From NCBI RefSeq assembly GCF_000241465.1, contig NZ_JH584235.1, positions 2,134,279-2,176,175 of the forward strand: a stretch of 41,897 nucleotides of DNA. Direction: 5' to 3'. The notes under the pieces were generated by a model. That model did not search any database. It was not told the origin of the DNA and worked only from the letters and a program-made list of their open reading frames with translations. Position 1 is the stretch's first letter; the number at the start of each line of letters is the position of its first letter. The translations under genes were made by a program, and so were the position numbers. The stretch is from Sphingomonas echinoides ATCC 14820 (lineage in GTDB: Bacteria; Pseudomonadota; Alphaproteobacteria; Sphingomonadales; Sphingomonadaceae). This document shows, piece after piece, positions 1-7,499 of this stretch.

Positions 1-1
1 A

Positions 2-685
2 CACCTGCGCGATCGCGCACTGCTCTCGGCCGGTTACGATACCGGCCTGCGGGCCTCGGAGCTGGTCGCGATCGAGGTCGAGCACATCATCGAGGCGATC
101 GATCCCGACGCGCGGCTGCTCAGCATCCCGCGCAGCAAGGGTGATCAGGAGGGGGAGGGGGCGACCGCCTATCTGAGCCCGCGTACGGTGCGTGCGATTG
201 CGGCTTGGTTGGAGGCGGCCGGCATAGGGGAAGGGGCGGTGTTTCGCCGCGTTAATGTGCGGCGATACAAGGCGAAGGCGGCGGTGCGCGGGCGATCCAT
301 CGATAGCATCTCGGGGCGAGAAAGCTGGGATCTGCGCAAGACACTGTCAAAATCTGCGGTGCCTGCGCGGGTCGAGTATGATGTGGGGGAGGGCGCGCTG
401 CATCCCGCATCGGTTGGCCCGATCTATCGGTCGATGATCCAGCGCGCGTTCGACTGTGGAGCTCTGGCCGATCTCACCGCCGACGACCTGGTCCGGCTGC
501 TCAAGGGGATCAGCGCGCATTCGACGCGCGTGGGGCTCAACCAGGACCTGTTTACCAGCGGCGAGGATCTGGCCGGCATCATGGACGCGCTGCGGTGGAA
601 ATCTCCACGCATGCCGCTTGCCTACAACCGCAACCTGGCTGCGGAGCAGGGGGCAGCCGGAAGGCTGATGGTCAAGCTGGGATGA
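2..685 (+). CDS. Tyrosine site-specific recombinase (integrase), 5' end cut by window
   Basis: The frame is open from the first bases, so the N-terminal DNA-binding arm and the true start lie outside the window. The visible part is the catalytic domain of a phage/XerD-type integrase. The first active-site Arg lies in the TGLRASEL block near base 50. A Lys follows in SKGDQ near base 140. The HSTR box (H-x-x-R) lies near base 520, and the nucleophile Tyr is probably in LAYNRNL near base 620. All expected catalytic positions are present, so the enzyme could be active. Such recombinases integrate, excise or resolve mobile DNA. Its place beside resistance modules suggests a mobile island or plasmid. 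Its target site is not identifiable here. Confidence 0.85.
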   Translation, partial: HLRDRALLSAGYDTGLRASELVAIEVEHIIEAIDPDARLLSIPRSKGDQEGEGATAYLSPRTVRAIAAWLEAAGIGEGAVFRRVNVRRYKAKAAVRGRSIDSISGRESWDLRKTLSKSAVPARVEYDVGEGALHPASVGPIYRSMIQRAFDCGALADLTADDLVRLLKGISAHSTRVGLNQDLFTSGEDLAGIMDALRWKSPRMPLAYNRNLAAEQGAAGRLMVKLG

Positions 686-907
686 CCAGGTTGCTCCCCG
701 TCTGGTCAAGACCGTGGGGTACCGCCTACCCATGAAATCGACTCGGCGCCTTCTATCGCCCAGCGAATTAGCCGCGACCTTGGGACAGGAAGGAGAAGTT
801 TCGCTTTACGTTGCGGACACCTGACCGCGACCTCGACACAGATTGTTGCAGGCCGTTTCGCTTCGATCCTTCGTTCTATTATACTTCGTCCACGACAACA
901 CCGGAAA
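686..907. other. Non-coding gap after integrase
   Basis: This 222-base stretch lies between the integrase stop and the end of the minus-strand GDCCVxC gene. I see no convincing gene, terminator or att-like repeat. Short frames across it have compositions unlike real proteins. Confidence 0.5.
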
Positions 908-1135
908 CTAGCTGCAACAGTGCGCGCCCTTGCCATCGATCTGAATCGGCGGACAGGGAACAGTTCCATACGAACAGAACACACAGCAATCGCCGGGCTT
1001 GGGCCGAAGCATAGCGTTGCAGCCAGTACAGTCGTAGAAAAACTGGCAGGCGTTCGTTGACATCTGCTCGGTCGTCATCGTGCCGCACTCGGGACAGGTG
1101 ATCGTCGAACTTAGCTCCGGGCTGATGTCAGACAT
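908..1135 (-). CDS. GDCCVxC-motif small cysteine protein of mer operons
   Basis: This is a 75-residue protein with two CxxC pairs (CPECG and CTGC) and the signature GDCCVFCSYG followed by CPPIQ, eight cysteines in all. It matches the GDCCVxC family, which travels with mercury operons and in some relatives carries selenocysteine. Here all positions are Cys codons. Its function is unknown; metal or thiol binding is an inference from the cysteines. ATG at 1135 overlaps the merT stop by 8 bases, and a second in-frame ATG lies at 1141, so the start is ambiguous by two residues. It is translated in tandem with merT and presumably shares the MerR-controlled promoter. It has no signal peptide, so it is probably cytosolic. 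Confidence 0.8.
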   Translation of the reverse strand: MSDISPELSSTITCPECGTMTTEQMSTNACQFFYDCTGCNAMLRPKPGDCCVFCSYGTVPCPPIQIDGKGAHCCS

Positions 1136-1496
1136 AGACATAGCCCAGCCAGAGCAGGATGGCACCGATCAGCAGGCCGGCAAGAGTGATGAGCCGCGTG
1201 ACGCGAGAGGTGCATGCGGCGTCCGATGCGCAGCGCGCTGCCGCCGCTTGCTGACGAACGAGAAGTGCGGCGCCTGCAAGGAGGCATAGTGCGCCGATCG
1301 CAAGGAGCGCCACGCGATAGGGGAGCGCGGCCATGGCGATTCCGGCCAGCCATGCCGATCCGATACCGACTGAAGCCAGCAGCATCGGCAGGGCACAGCA
1401 AGCTGCAACGCCGAAACCTGCCGCGATTCCTCCGAGAGTGAGAGACGCGGTTCCCAATCCCTTCGGCGAATGTGGATTGGAAGAAGGTTCAGACAT
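1128..1496 (-). CDS. merT: Mercuric ion transporter MerT
   Basis: This 122-residue inner-membrane protein has three hydrophobic segments (about residues 18-40, 46-66 and 100-120). The vicinal Cys pair lies in the first helix (GVAACCALPML), the known Hg(II) relay site of MerT. A second Cys pair lies in the loop before helix 3 (ARCASDAAC). MerT moves Hg(II) from the periplasm to the cytosol. ATG at 1496 is preceded by AAGGAG. A longer upstream frame exists but would run over the divergent merR gene and the promoter. Neither merP nor merA follows in this window, so the imported Hg has no local reductase. MerR at 1566 faces the other way. Confidence 0.9.
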   Translation of the reverse strand: MSEPSSNPHSPKGLGTASLTLGGIAAGFGVAACCALPMLLASVGIGSAWLAGIAMAALPYRVALLAIGALCLLAGAALLVRQQAAAARCASDAACTSRVTRLITLAGLLIGAILLWLGYVYV

Positions 1497-1519
1497 GGCG
1501 ACTCCTTGAGACCGGTGCG

Positions 1520-1555
1520 ATCCTAGCCTAGTGTCTGTAGCTACTACAGACTCAA
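1520..1555 (-). promoter_or_regulatory. MerR-type operator and promoter for merT
   Basis: A perfect dyad, GTCTGTAG-CTA-CTACAGAC, spans 1533-1551. On the minus strand it sits between a -35 box TTGAGT (1550-1555) and a -10 box TAGGCT (1525-1530), 19 bp apart. This over-long spacer with a central dyad is the hallmark of MerR-activated promoters. merR starts 15 bases beyond, so the site probably also autoregulates merR. Confidence 0.85.
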
Positions 1556-1565
1556 GGGAAATTTG

Positions 1566-1985
1566 ATGATGGCGACGTCCGGTACCACGATCCCGATCGG
1601 CGAACTCTCGCAGCGCACGGGCTGCAACATCGAGACGATCCGCTATTATGAACGCATCGGTGTCCTCCCGGTACCGCTGCGCCGCGGGCGATACCGCGCC
1701 TATTGCCCGTCGGATGTTCGGCGACTGTCGTTCGTGCGACGTGCGCGCGAACTGGGCTTCCCGATCGACGCGGTGCGAGCGCTGTTGGCACTTGCCGACG
1801 GGGGCGTTGCCTCGTGCGCGCAGGCGCGCGATCTGGCGAGCAAGCATCTGCGGGATATCCGCCTGAAAATCGCCGACCTTCGCCGTATGGAACAAGTGCT
1901 CGGCGACACCGTCGCCGCCTGCGAAGCCGGCGACACCTTGGGCTGTCCCTTGCTAGAAACGCTTTGCACTGCAGAAGCGCGGTAG
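1566..1985 (+). CDS. merR: Mercury-responsive MerR regulator
   Basis: This 139-residue protein has an N-terminal winged helix-turn-helix (IGELSQRTGCNIETIRYYE), a long dimerisation helix and a C-terminal metal loop. Three Cys match the Hg(II) triad of MerR: one at SCAQ, one 35 residues later in AAC, and one in LGCPLL. The last loop is one residue shorter than in the classical Tn501 protein. It is divergent from merT across a 69-base region holding the operator. Three start codons are stacked (TTG 1563, ATG 1566, ATG 1569); 1566 follows AAGGGAAA. Its stop lies only 23 bases from the convergent arsH stop, so the mer and ars modules abut. Confidence 0.88.
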   Translation: MMATSGTTIPIGELSQRTGCNIETIRYYERIGVLPVPLRRGRYRAYCPSDVRRLSFVRRARELGFPIDAVRALLALADGGVASCAQARDLASKHLRDIRLKIADLRRMEQVLGDTVAACEAGDTLGCPLLETLCTAEAR

Positions 1986-2008
1986 ACCCGGAGGCTGTCC
2001 GGATCAGG

Positions 2009-2749
2009 TCAGCCGACCGACTGCGACGCAAGGTCCTTCACGGCGTCGCGCTTGGCGGCCGCCGTCTTGCGCTCGGAATATCGATCGACGAGTTGATCCG
2101 CATGACCCCGGGTAAGAACAGTGAACCGAACCAGTTCCTCCATCACATCGACGATGCGATCATAATAGCTGGACGGCTTCATTCGCCCCGCTTCGTCAAA
2201 CTCCTTGAACGCCATCGCGACGCTCGACTGGTTGGGGATCGTGAACATCCGCATCCAGCGACCAAGCAGCCGAAGCGTGTTGACGGCATTGAACGACTGC
2301 GATCCGCCTGACACCTGCATGACAGCGAGCGTTCGGCCCTGTGTCGGCCGCATGCCGCCGAACTCCAGTGGAAGATGGTCGATCTGGGCCTTCATGATGC
2401 CGGTGATCTGGCCGTGCCGCTCCGGGCTGCACCACACCTGACCTTCCGACCACAAGGAATGCTCGCGCAATTCGTGGACGGCGGGGTGGTCATCGGCCTT
2501 CACCTGATCGGGCAATGGCAAATCGCTTGGGTCGAATATTCGCACCTCGGCGCCGAACAGGATCAACAACCGTGCCGCTTCCTCGACAGCAAGCCGGCTG
2601 AACGACCGCTCGCGGAGCGAACCGTAGAGCAGCAGGATGCGCGGCGGATGATCGAGCGAACCGAGCCCCGTCGCGAAATCAGGGCGAATCACGTCGCGAT
2701 CGAGCGCCGGCGTGAAATCGGGGTCGGCAAGGATACGAAGACGTGACAT
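2009..2749 (-). CDS. arsH: ArsH organoarsenical oxidase / NADPH-dependent FMN reductase
   Basis: This 246-residue flavodoxin-fold protein carries the ArsH core. The FMN-phosphate loop is [13 protein letters not shown], followed by [14 protein letters not shown], a conserved [13 protein letters not shown] block and the [10 protein letters not shown] stretch. ArsH uses NADPH and FMN to oxidise trivalent organoarsenicals to less toxic pentavalent forms. It is the last gene of the minus-strand ars operon. Its ATG at 2749 overlaps the arsN stop by one base (TGATG), which supports this start over an upstream in-frame one at 2791. Confidence 0.93.
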   Translation of the reverse strand: MSRLRILADPDFTPALDRDVIRPDFATGLGSLDHPPRILLLYGSLRERSFSRLAVEEAARLLILFGAEVRIFDPSDLPLPDQVKADDHPAVHELREHSLWSEGQVWCSPERHGQITGIMKAQIDHLPLEFGGMRPTQGRTLAVMQVSGGSQSFNAVNTLRLLGRWMRMFTIPNQSSVAMAFKEFDEAGRMKPSSYYDRIVDVMEELVRFTVLTRGHADQLVDRYSERKTAAAKRDAVKDLASQSVG

Positions 2750-3180
2750 CAGGCAATCCGCTTGGAGAGGAAGGCGGCGCTCGCCGGGCACAGCGACCGA
2801 AACTCGGCCGATCCGGTTATGGCGTCGGGCGCATCGGCAGGGTTGGCCATGACATAGCCATGCCGCCGGAAGAACGGTTCGGCCGTGGTGGTCAGCAGAT
2901 AGAGGGAAGCAACGCCTTCCTCGGTCGCCGCCTGCTCGATCGCGCCGAGAATGGCAGTGCCCATGCTGCCGCTGCGCCGATTAGGCTTCACGATCAGCGA
3001 TCGCAGCAGCCGATCAGGCCCGTCGCCCTCCATGCCAGCATATCCGACGATACCGGCAGCATCCTCGAACCGGAAGAAGCGACGTCCCGGTTCGGCAAGG
3101 TCACTGGTCGGCAGGCCGGCTTCAGCAAGATCGGCCGCCAGATCGGATAGCACGGTGGTGTCGAGCGCTGTCGCGATCAT
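2749..3180 (-). CDS. arsN: ArsN-type GNAT N-acetyltransferase
   Basis: This 143-residue GNAT-fold protein has the acetyl-CoA loop region at about residues 66-80 ([15 protein letters not shown]; a variant of R/Q-x-x-G-x-G) and the late FFRRHGY strand typical of the family. Sequence pattern and position between acr3 and arsH match ArsN2-type proteins of ars operons. The related ArsN1 acetylates the arsenic antibiotic arsinothricin. The substrate of this subtype is less certain. It overlaps acr3 by 4 bases (ATGA) and arsH by 1 base, so it is translated as part of the operon. It is cytosolic. Confidence 0.85.
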   Translation of the reverse strand: MIATALDTTVLSDLAADLAEAGLPTSDLAEPGRRFFRFEDAAGIVGYAGMEGDGPDRLLRSLIVKPNRRSGSMGTAILGAIEQAATEEGVASLYLLTTTAEPFFRRHGYVMANPADAPDAITGSAEFRSLCPASAAFLSKRIA

Positions 3181-4244
3181 GCCGGCACCCGCTCCTCATA
3201 CCAGGGCCGGGTCGCCTTCACGATCTTCACCACCGACAGCATGACCGGAACCTCGACCAGCACGCCGACCACGGTCGCAAGCGCCGCGCCCGAATTGAGC
3301 CCGAACAGGCTTATCGCAGCGGCGACCGCCAACTCGAAGAAGTTGGATGCGCCGATCAGCGCGGCGGGCGCGGCCACGCACCAGGCGACACCGAACCGGT
3401 GGCTGAGCCAGTAGGCGAGGCCAGCGTTGAAATAGACCTGGATCAGGATCGGCACCGCGATCAGGGCGATCACCAATGGATGGGCGATGATTGCCTCACC
3501 CTGAAAGCCGAACAGTAGGACGAGTGTCGTCAGGAGCGCCATGAGTGACACCGGACCCAGCCGGGCCAACATCCGATCCAGTGTCGGCTGACCGCCCGCC
3601 GACAGCAGGGCGCGACGGACAAGTTGTGCAACGATCACCGGCACCACGATGTAGAGCGCCACCGAGATCAGCAGCGTGTCCCACGGGACCGTGATCGATG
3701 CGACGCCGAGCAGCAGGGCGACCAGCGGTGCAAAGGCAAACACCATGATGACGTCGTTCAGCGCGACCTGGCTCAGCGTATAGGTCGGGTCGCCGTCGCA
3801 AAGGTTCGACCAGACGAACACCATCGCGGTGCAGGGTGCGGCCGCCAGCAGGATCAGGCCGGCGATATAGGAACTGATGTCGGCGGCCGGCAGGAGCGGC
3901 CGAAACAGCCAGCCAAGGAAGACCGTGCCAAGCAGCGCCATGGAGAACGGCTTCACCGCCCAGTTGATGAAGAGCGTCACGCCGACGCCCTTCCAGTGCC
4001 GCCTGACCGACCCCAGCGCGCCGAGATCGATCTTGAGCAGCATGGGGATGATCATCAACCAGATCAGCACGGCGACCACGAGGTTGACCCGCGCGACTTC
4101 GGCCGATGCGATCGCCCTGAACAAGCCTGGCAATGCGTAGCCAAGGGCAATGCCGACGACGATGCAGAGCGCAACCCAGGCACTGAGATAGCGCTCGAAC
4201 GTGCTGATCGCCGGCTTGGCCGGCGCCGCGATCGGGGCCGTCAT
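3177..4244 (-). CDS. acr3: Arsenite efflux permease Acr3
   Basis: This 355-residue protein has about ten hydrophobic segments and belongs to the BASS/Acr3 family. The conserved Cys needed for As(III) transport lies in AAPCTAMVFVWS at about residue 136. The GASNFFELAVA motif lies near residue 300. It extrudes As(OH)3 or arsenite across the inner membrane using the proton gradient, removing the product of the two arsenate reductases encoded just upstream. Length is normal. It overlaps the preceding arsC and following arsN genes by 4 bases each, so translation is coupled. Confidence 0.95.
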   Translation of the reverse strand: MTAPIAAPAKPAISTFERYLSAWVALCIVVGIALGYALPGLFRAIASAEVARVNLVVAVLIWLMIIPMLLKIDLGALGSVRRHWKGVGVTLFINWAVKPFSMALLGTVFLGWLFRPLLPAADISSYIAGLILLAAAPCTAMVFVWSNLCDGDPTYTLSQVALNDVIMVFAFAPLVALLLGVASITVPWDTLLISVALYIVVPVIVAQLVRRALLSAGGQPTLDRMLARLGPVSLMALLTTLVLLFGFQGEAIIAHPLVIALIAVPILIQVYFNAGLAYWLSHRFGVAWCVAAPAALIGASNFFELAVAAAISLFGLNSGAALATVVGVLVEVPVMLSVVKIVKATRPWYEERVPA

Positions 4245-4672
4245 GCGCCGACCCTGTTGCCGGCTGCGTTGATGACCTGTTCGCCGTCCTCCTTGGCGAA
4301 GGCGCCAAGCTGCGCGTTCGGCAGCAGGTCGAGCACCTGTTCGGAAGGGCGACAGAGTTTCACGCCGAGCGGCGATACGACGATCGGGCGGTTGATGAGG
4401 ATCGGATGCGCCATCATCGCATCGATCAATTGGTCATCGCCGAGCGACACATCACCAAGCCCCAGTTCCGCAAACGGCGTGCCCTTCTCGCGCAGGAGAG
4501 CGCGGGGTGCGATCCCCATACGTTCGATCAGCGACACCAGCATAGGCCGCGACGGCGGGGTCTTCAGATACTCCACGACATGCGGCTCGATCCCGGCATT
4601 ACGGATCATCGCCAGCGTGTTACGCGAGGTGCCGCACTCAGGGTTGTGGTAGATGATCATGTCGATTGGCAT
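4241..4672 (-). CDS. arsC: Arsenate reductase, glutaredoxin-coupled ArsC
   Basis: This 143-residue member of the ArsC/Spx family has the catalytic Cys in HNPECGTSRNTL (Cys13) and the late arginine-containing INRPIVV block (about residue 94), as in plasmid R773 ArsC. It reduces arsenate to arsenite with glutathione and glutaredoxin. Arsenite is then exported by Acr3. Its ATG at 4672 overlaps the stop of the upstream arsC of a different fold, and its own stop overlaps acr3 by 4 bases. An operon with both ArsC types has redundant arsenate reduction with different electron donors. Confidence 0.93.
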   Translation of the reverse strand: MPIDMIIYHNPECGTSRNTLAMIRNAGIEPHVVEYLKTPPSRPMLVSLIERMGIAPRALLREKGTPFAELGLGDVSLGDDQLIDAMMAHPILINRPIVVSPLGVKLCRPSEQVLDLLPNAQLGAFAKEDGEQVINAAGNRVGA

Positions 4673-5199
4673 CAGGCCGCATCCCCGCGACGGCTGCTCG
4701 CACCTTCGCCATGGCCGATCTCGCGAACCTGGGCTTGCAGCGCACGAGCCTCGAGTTTCTCGAACGGGAGCGCGATGAAGAGCTTGATGCGGTTCTCGAG
4801 GTAGCGGAGCGCCGTGCCGAAGGCGCGCTCACGTTCGACAGGGGTGCCCAGAACGTGGCTCGGATCTTCGATCCCCCAATGGGCGGTGACGGGATGGCCG
4901 GGCCAGATCGGGCAGGTCTCGCCGGCCGCGTCGTCGCAGACGGTGAACACGAAATCCATCACCGGCGCGTCAGGTCCGGAGAACTCGTCCCAGCTCTTCG
5001 ATCGCAGGCCATCGGTCGGATATTCGGTCCGTTCGAGCAAGGCGATGGCGTCGGGATTGACCGCACCCTTGGGATAGCTCCCAGCGGAGAAGGCACGGAA
5101 GCGTCCGTTGCCCAGCTTGGTGAGCGCACTCTCCGCGAGAATCGAGCGTGCCGAGTTACCTGTACACAGGAAGAGGATGTTGAAGACGCGATCGGACAT
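4672..5199 (-). CDS. arsC: Arsenate reductase, thioredoxin-coupled LMW-phosphatase type
   Basis: This 175-residue protein has the P-loop LCTGNSARS (C-x5-R) of the low-molecular-weight tyrosine phosphatase fold at residues 11-19. Two more cysteines lie in the VCDDAAGETC stretch, the relay that makes this class thioredoxin-dependent. It reduces As(V) to As(III). ATG at 5199 has GGAG 8 bases upstream; an alternative ATG at 5211 overlaps the arsR stop but lacks a ribosome site. It is the first gene after arsR. The C-terminal 25 residues (LQAQVREIGHGEG onward) extend beyond the usual fold and look charged and flexible. Confidence 0.9.
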   Translation of the reverse strand: MSDRVFNILFLCTGNSARSILAESALTKLGNGRFRAFSAGSYPKGAVNPDAIALLERTEYPTDGLRSKSWDEFSGPDAPVMDFVFTVCDDAAGETCPIWPGHPVTAHWGIEDPSHVLGTPVERERAFGTALRYLENRIKLFIALPFEKLEARALQAQVREIGHGEGASSRRGDAA

Positions 5200-5210
5200 G
5201 ATGGGCTCCA

Positions 5211-5543
5211 TCAGCAGCAGGGGAAAAGTTCGGCGATCAGCGGCTCGCACAGCTCCGCCTTGCCGCCGCAGCAATCCTTGACGAGGAACAGCGTGAGCGC
5301 CTTCAACTGGTCGAGGTCGGCACGGTAGTTGATGATCCGGCTGCGTCGCTCGGAACGAATGAGCCCAGCGCGCGCGAGGGTCGCCAGATGCACTGACATG
5401 GTGTTCTGCGGCACGTCGAGCGCCCGCGCGACCTCGCCCGCGGCGAGTCCATCGGGTTCGTGCCGAACCAGAAGACGAAAGGCATCGAGCCTCGTTGTTT
5501 GCGCAAGCGCTCCTAGCGCCGAGATAGCAGATACCGATTCCAT
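5211..5543 (-). CDS. arsR: ArsR arsenite-responsive repressor
   Basis: This 110-residue winged helix-turn-helix protein has recognition-helix region VPQNTMSVHLATLARAGL and wing SERRSRIINYRAD. Cysteines cluster near the C-terminus (KDCCGGKAELCEP, then a final FPCC), away from the classical ELCVCDL site. This resembles alternative As(III) sites of some proteobacterial ArsR proteins. Apo-ArsR should block the ars promoter and As(III) should release it. ATG at 5543 is chosen because the conserved domain starts at ESVSAISALG. An upstream in-frame ATG at 5585 would run through the operator. Confidence 0.9.
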   Translation of the reverse strand: MESVSAISALGALAQTTRLDAFRLLVRHEPDGLAAGEVARALDVPQNTMSVHLATLARAGLIRSERRSRIINYRADLDQLKALTLFLVKDCCGGKAELCEPLIAELFPCC

Positions 5544-5567
5544 ATATCCGCTATTATAGATATATGG
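5540..5567 (-). promoter_or_regulatory. ArsR operator with embedded -10 box; possibly leaderless start
   Basis: A perfect 9-bp inverted repeat, CCATATATC and GATATATGG, flanks 10 bp. The central part reads TATAAT on the minus strand (5553-5558), a consensus -10. No good -35 is seen. The proximal arm overlaps the arsR ATG at 5543. If TATAAT is the real -10, the transcript would begin within a few bases of the ATG. The site's AT-rich dyad fits an ArsR repressor. Confidence 0.75.
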
Positions 5568-5605
5568 TGCGGACGCCAGCCCCATTCAGTGAATCCGTTT
5601 TCCAG

Positions 5606-5653
5606 TTGATCGCTATGGCGGCGCGCCTGTCTATAGGATAGGGGGGTATGCTA
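5606..5653 (+). promoter_or_regulatory. DmeR/RcnR-type operator and promoter for dmeRF
   Basis: A run of six G (5641-5646) is flanked by TAGGATA (5634-5640) and TATGCTA (5647-5653), an inverted repeat with one mismatch. A G/C tract between AT-rich arms is the known operator form of RcnR-class CsoR-family repressors. A weak promoter, TTGATC (5606-5611) with an 18-bp spacer to TCTATA (5630-5635), runs into it. The last base of the operator is the A of the dmeR ATG. The G run may also act as ribosome binding site. Confidence 0.75.
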
Positions 5654-5928
5654 TGGGACATTTGACCGAAGGCAATGATGAACTCCTGAAGCGGGTGCGC
5701 CGCATCGCCGGTCAGGTCACGGCGATTGAAAAAGCGCTGGCGGCAGGGACGGACTGCACGACGACGCTGCACCTGGTTGCAGCGACACGCGGTGCCATCA
5801 ACGGCCTCATGGACGAGATTATCGAAGAGCATGTCCGCGCCCATGTGGCGCATCCCGATCTTCCGGCCGAGGAGCGCGCCGCAGGGGCGGAAGAACTGAT
5901 CGCGGTCATACGCCGCTACGCAAAATGA
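5653..5928 (+). CDS. dmeR: Ni/Co-responsive repressor DmeR (RcnR/CsoR family)
   Basis: This 91-residue all-helical protein has His3, Cys35, His60 and His64, exactly the metal-binding fingerprint of the Ni(II)/Co(II) sensor RcnR. The related formaldehyde sensor FrmR lacks the His at 64. The conserved blocks RVRRIAGQVTAIEKAL and RGAINGLMDEIIEEH are present. It should repress dmeRF until cytosolic Ni or Co rises. The neighbouring DmeF transporter supports this. Its stop is 10 bases before the dmeF start. Confidence 0.9.
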   Translation: MGHLTEGNDELLKRVRRIAGQVTAIEKALAAGTDCTTTLHLVAATRGAINGLMDEIIEEHVRAHVAHPDLPAEERAAGAEELIAVIRRYAK

Positions 5929-5938
5929 GGCTGAGATA

Positions 5939-6859
5939 TTGACCACGTCCCGCGACATTGAAGCCTTTACACACGACCATGTGTATCTTGGGGCCTCTCA
6001 CGACGAGAACGCCCGCAGGACCTTGTGGGTTGTGGTGCTGACGGCTGTGATGATGATCGGCGAAATCTTCGCCGGCTATGTTACCGGCTCGATGGCGCTC
6101 CTTGCCGACGGTTTTCATATGGCGACCCATGCCGGGGCGCTGAGTGTCGCAGCGATTGCCTATGCCTATGCCAAGCGGCATGCATCCAGTGGACGGTTCA
6201 GCTTCGGAACCGGGAAGGTCGGCGACTTGGCAGGCTTCGCTTCGGCGCTCGTGCTAGGCCTTATCGCCTTGGGGATCGGGGTCGAATCGATCCTGCGGCT
6301 GTTCGAACCCATCAAGGTCGCGTTTGGCGAAGCAACGGTGATTGCGGTCATTGGGCTCGGCGTGAACATCGTCAGTGCATTCCTGCTCTCGGGTAGCCAC
6401 CATCATCACGGTCATGACGATCACGCCCATGACCATGATGCCCATGGCGGCGACAATAACCTCCGCTCAGCCTATGTGCACGTCCTCGCCGACGCTCTCA
6501 CCTCTGTGTTGGCGATCACGGCTCTTCTGGCAGGCCGCTATCTGGGCTGGGTCTGGATGGACCCTGTCATGGGAATCGTCGGGGCAGTGGTGATCGCTCG
6601 CTGGTCCTGGAGCTTGATGCGCGATACCGCCGCAGTCCTTCTCGATACGACAGACAATCACGTTGCCGAGGAAATACAGGATCTTGTCGAAGGACCAGGA
6701 GATGCGCGCATTTCCGATCTCCATGTCTGGCGCGTCGGCCCTGACGCCCATGCCGCGATCGTCGGTGTTGTTGGTGGCGTGGGCATCGATGCGGGTGTTA
6801 TCCGTAACCGGCTCGTCCCCGTCCACGAGTTGAAGCATCTGACAATCGAATGCCATTGA
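5939..6859 (+). CDS. dmeF: CDF-family Co/Ni efflux transporter DmeF
   Basis: This 306-residue cation diffusion facilitator has six membrane spans. The HxxxD-type sites are LLADGFHMATH (about residue 60) and AYVHVLADALTS (about 180). A cytosolic His-rich loop between spans 4 and 5 starts HHHHGHDDHAHDHDAH. The N-terminal HDHVYLGASHDENARR block is characteristic of DmeF rather than ZitB/CzcD. It exports Co(II)/Ni(II) from cytosol to periplasm by proton antiport. Translation seems to begin at TTG 5939, with GAGG about 8 bases upstream; no in-frame ATG fits. Length is normal and both metal sites are intact. Confidence 0.9.
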   Translation: MTTSRDIEAFTHDHVYLGASHDENARRTLWVVVLTAVMMIGEIFAGYVTGSMALLADGFHMATHAGALSVAAIAYAYAKRHASSGRFSFGTGKVGDLAGFASALVLGLIALGIGVESILRLFEPIKVAFGEATVIAVIGLGVNIVSAFLLSGSHHHHGHDDHAHDHDAHGGDNNLRSAYVHVLADALTSVLAITALLAGRYLGWVWMDPVMGIVGAVVIARWSWSLMRDTAAVLLDTTDNHVAEEIQDLVEGPGDARISDLHVWRVGPDAHAAIVGVVGGVGIDAGVIRNRLVPVHELKHLTIECH

Positions 6860-7056
6860 AAGCGCACGCGTGAAGTCCCCGTGCATAGACTTGTGCGCGT
6901 TCAACGGTTCGACCGGCTGGTGCCGAGGGTGCGGCAGGTCCAAACCCGAATGCAGGACATGGAAGAAGGCGCAGCCGCAATAGCAACGCAAAATCGCTGC
7001 CGACCTACCGCGCCGGCTCGCGAAGCTGGCAGGACGCGGCCTGCACAAGTGAATCG

Positions 7057-7074
7057 GCTAGCCTTGCGGCTAGC
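7057..7074. terminator. Hairpin between convergent dmeF and cueR ends
   Basis: GCTAGCC and GGCTAGC form a perfect 7-bp stem around loop TTGC. It lies between the ends of two converging operons (6859 and 7113). Neither side has a T tract, so intrinsic termination is only possible, not shown. The rest of the 253-base gap contains nothing I can assign. Confidence 0.4.
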
Positions 7075-7112
7075 GTGCCCTGCTGGCGATCTTCCGACCC
7101 CGCCAGATAGGC

Positions 7113-7499
7113 TCAGGAGGCCAGGCGCGTGATTATCGGACATTCGGGCCGCTCGTTGCCGTGGCAGCCCTTCGCCAGGTCGAGCAATGCTTCGCGCATC
7201 GCATTGAGCGCGTCCGCCTTCCGGCCGAGGTCCGCGGCGCGCGATTCCGCCAGCGCCTTGACTTCCGCGCTCGCGCGATCGCGATCAGACCAGAGACCAA
7301 GCAGCTTTCGGATTTCTTCGATCGGAAAACCGAGATCGCGGGCATTGGCGATGAAACGCAGCCGATGTACGTCAGCGTCAGAATAGTCTCGATAGCCACC
7401 GTCACGCCGCGGCGGCGGCGGAATGAGACCGATCTTCTCGTAGTGGCGGATCATCCGCTGCGAGACGCTGCTCCCCGCTGATGCGCCGCCGATGTTCAC
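7113..7499 (-). CDS. cueR: CueR-like Cu(I)-responsive MerR regulator
   Basis: This 128-residue MerR-family protein has the helix-turn-helix at 1-25 (ending [10 protein letters not shown]) and a C-terminal loop with two Cys 8 residues apart (CHGNERPEC), as in CueR Cys112/Cys120. It lacks the early Cys of Zn or Hg sensors, consistent with monovalent Cu/Ag sensing. GTG at 7499 overlaps the ATPase stop (GTGA), so the regulator is the distal gene of the operon it should activate. Its likely target is the 19-bp-spacer promoter at 9891-9921. The N-terminus is slightly unusual ([13 protein letters not shown]) compared with the typical MNIGEAA start. Confidence 0.9.
   Translation of the reverse strand: MNIGGASAGSSVSQRMIRHYEKIGLIPPPPRRDGGYRDYSDADVHRLRFIANARDLGFPIEEIRKLLGLWSDRDRASAEVKALAESRAADLGRKADALNAMREALLDLAKGCHGNERPECPIITRLAS

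Noticed and set aside
706..984. Short minus-strand open frame after the integrase
   Set aside because: It overlaps the GDCCVxC gene and has Arg-rich low-complexity sequence with no start context.
908..1135. Selenocysteine in the GDCCVxC protein
   Set aside because: All motif positions are Cys codons; no in-frame TGA occurs before the natural stop.
3624..4652. 342-codon open frame on the plus strand
   Set aside because: It is antisense to acr3 and arsC, with extreme Arg/Asp/His content.
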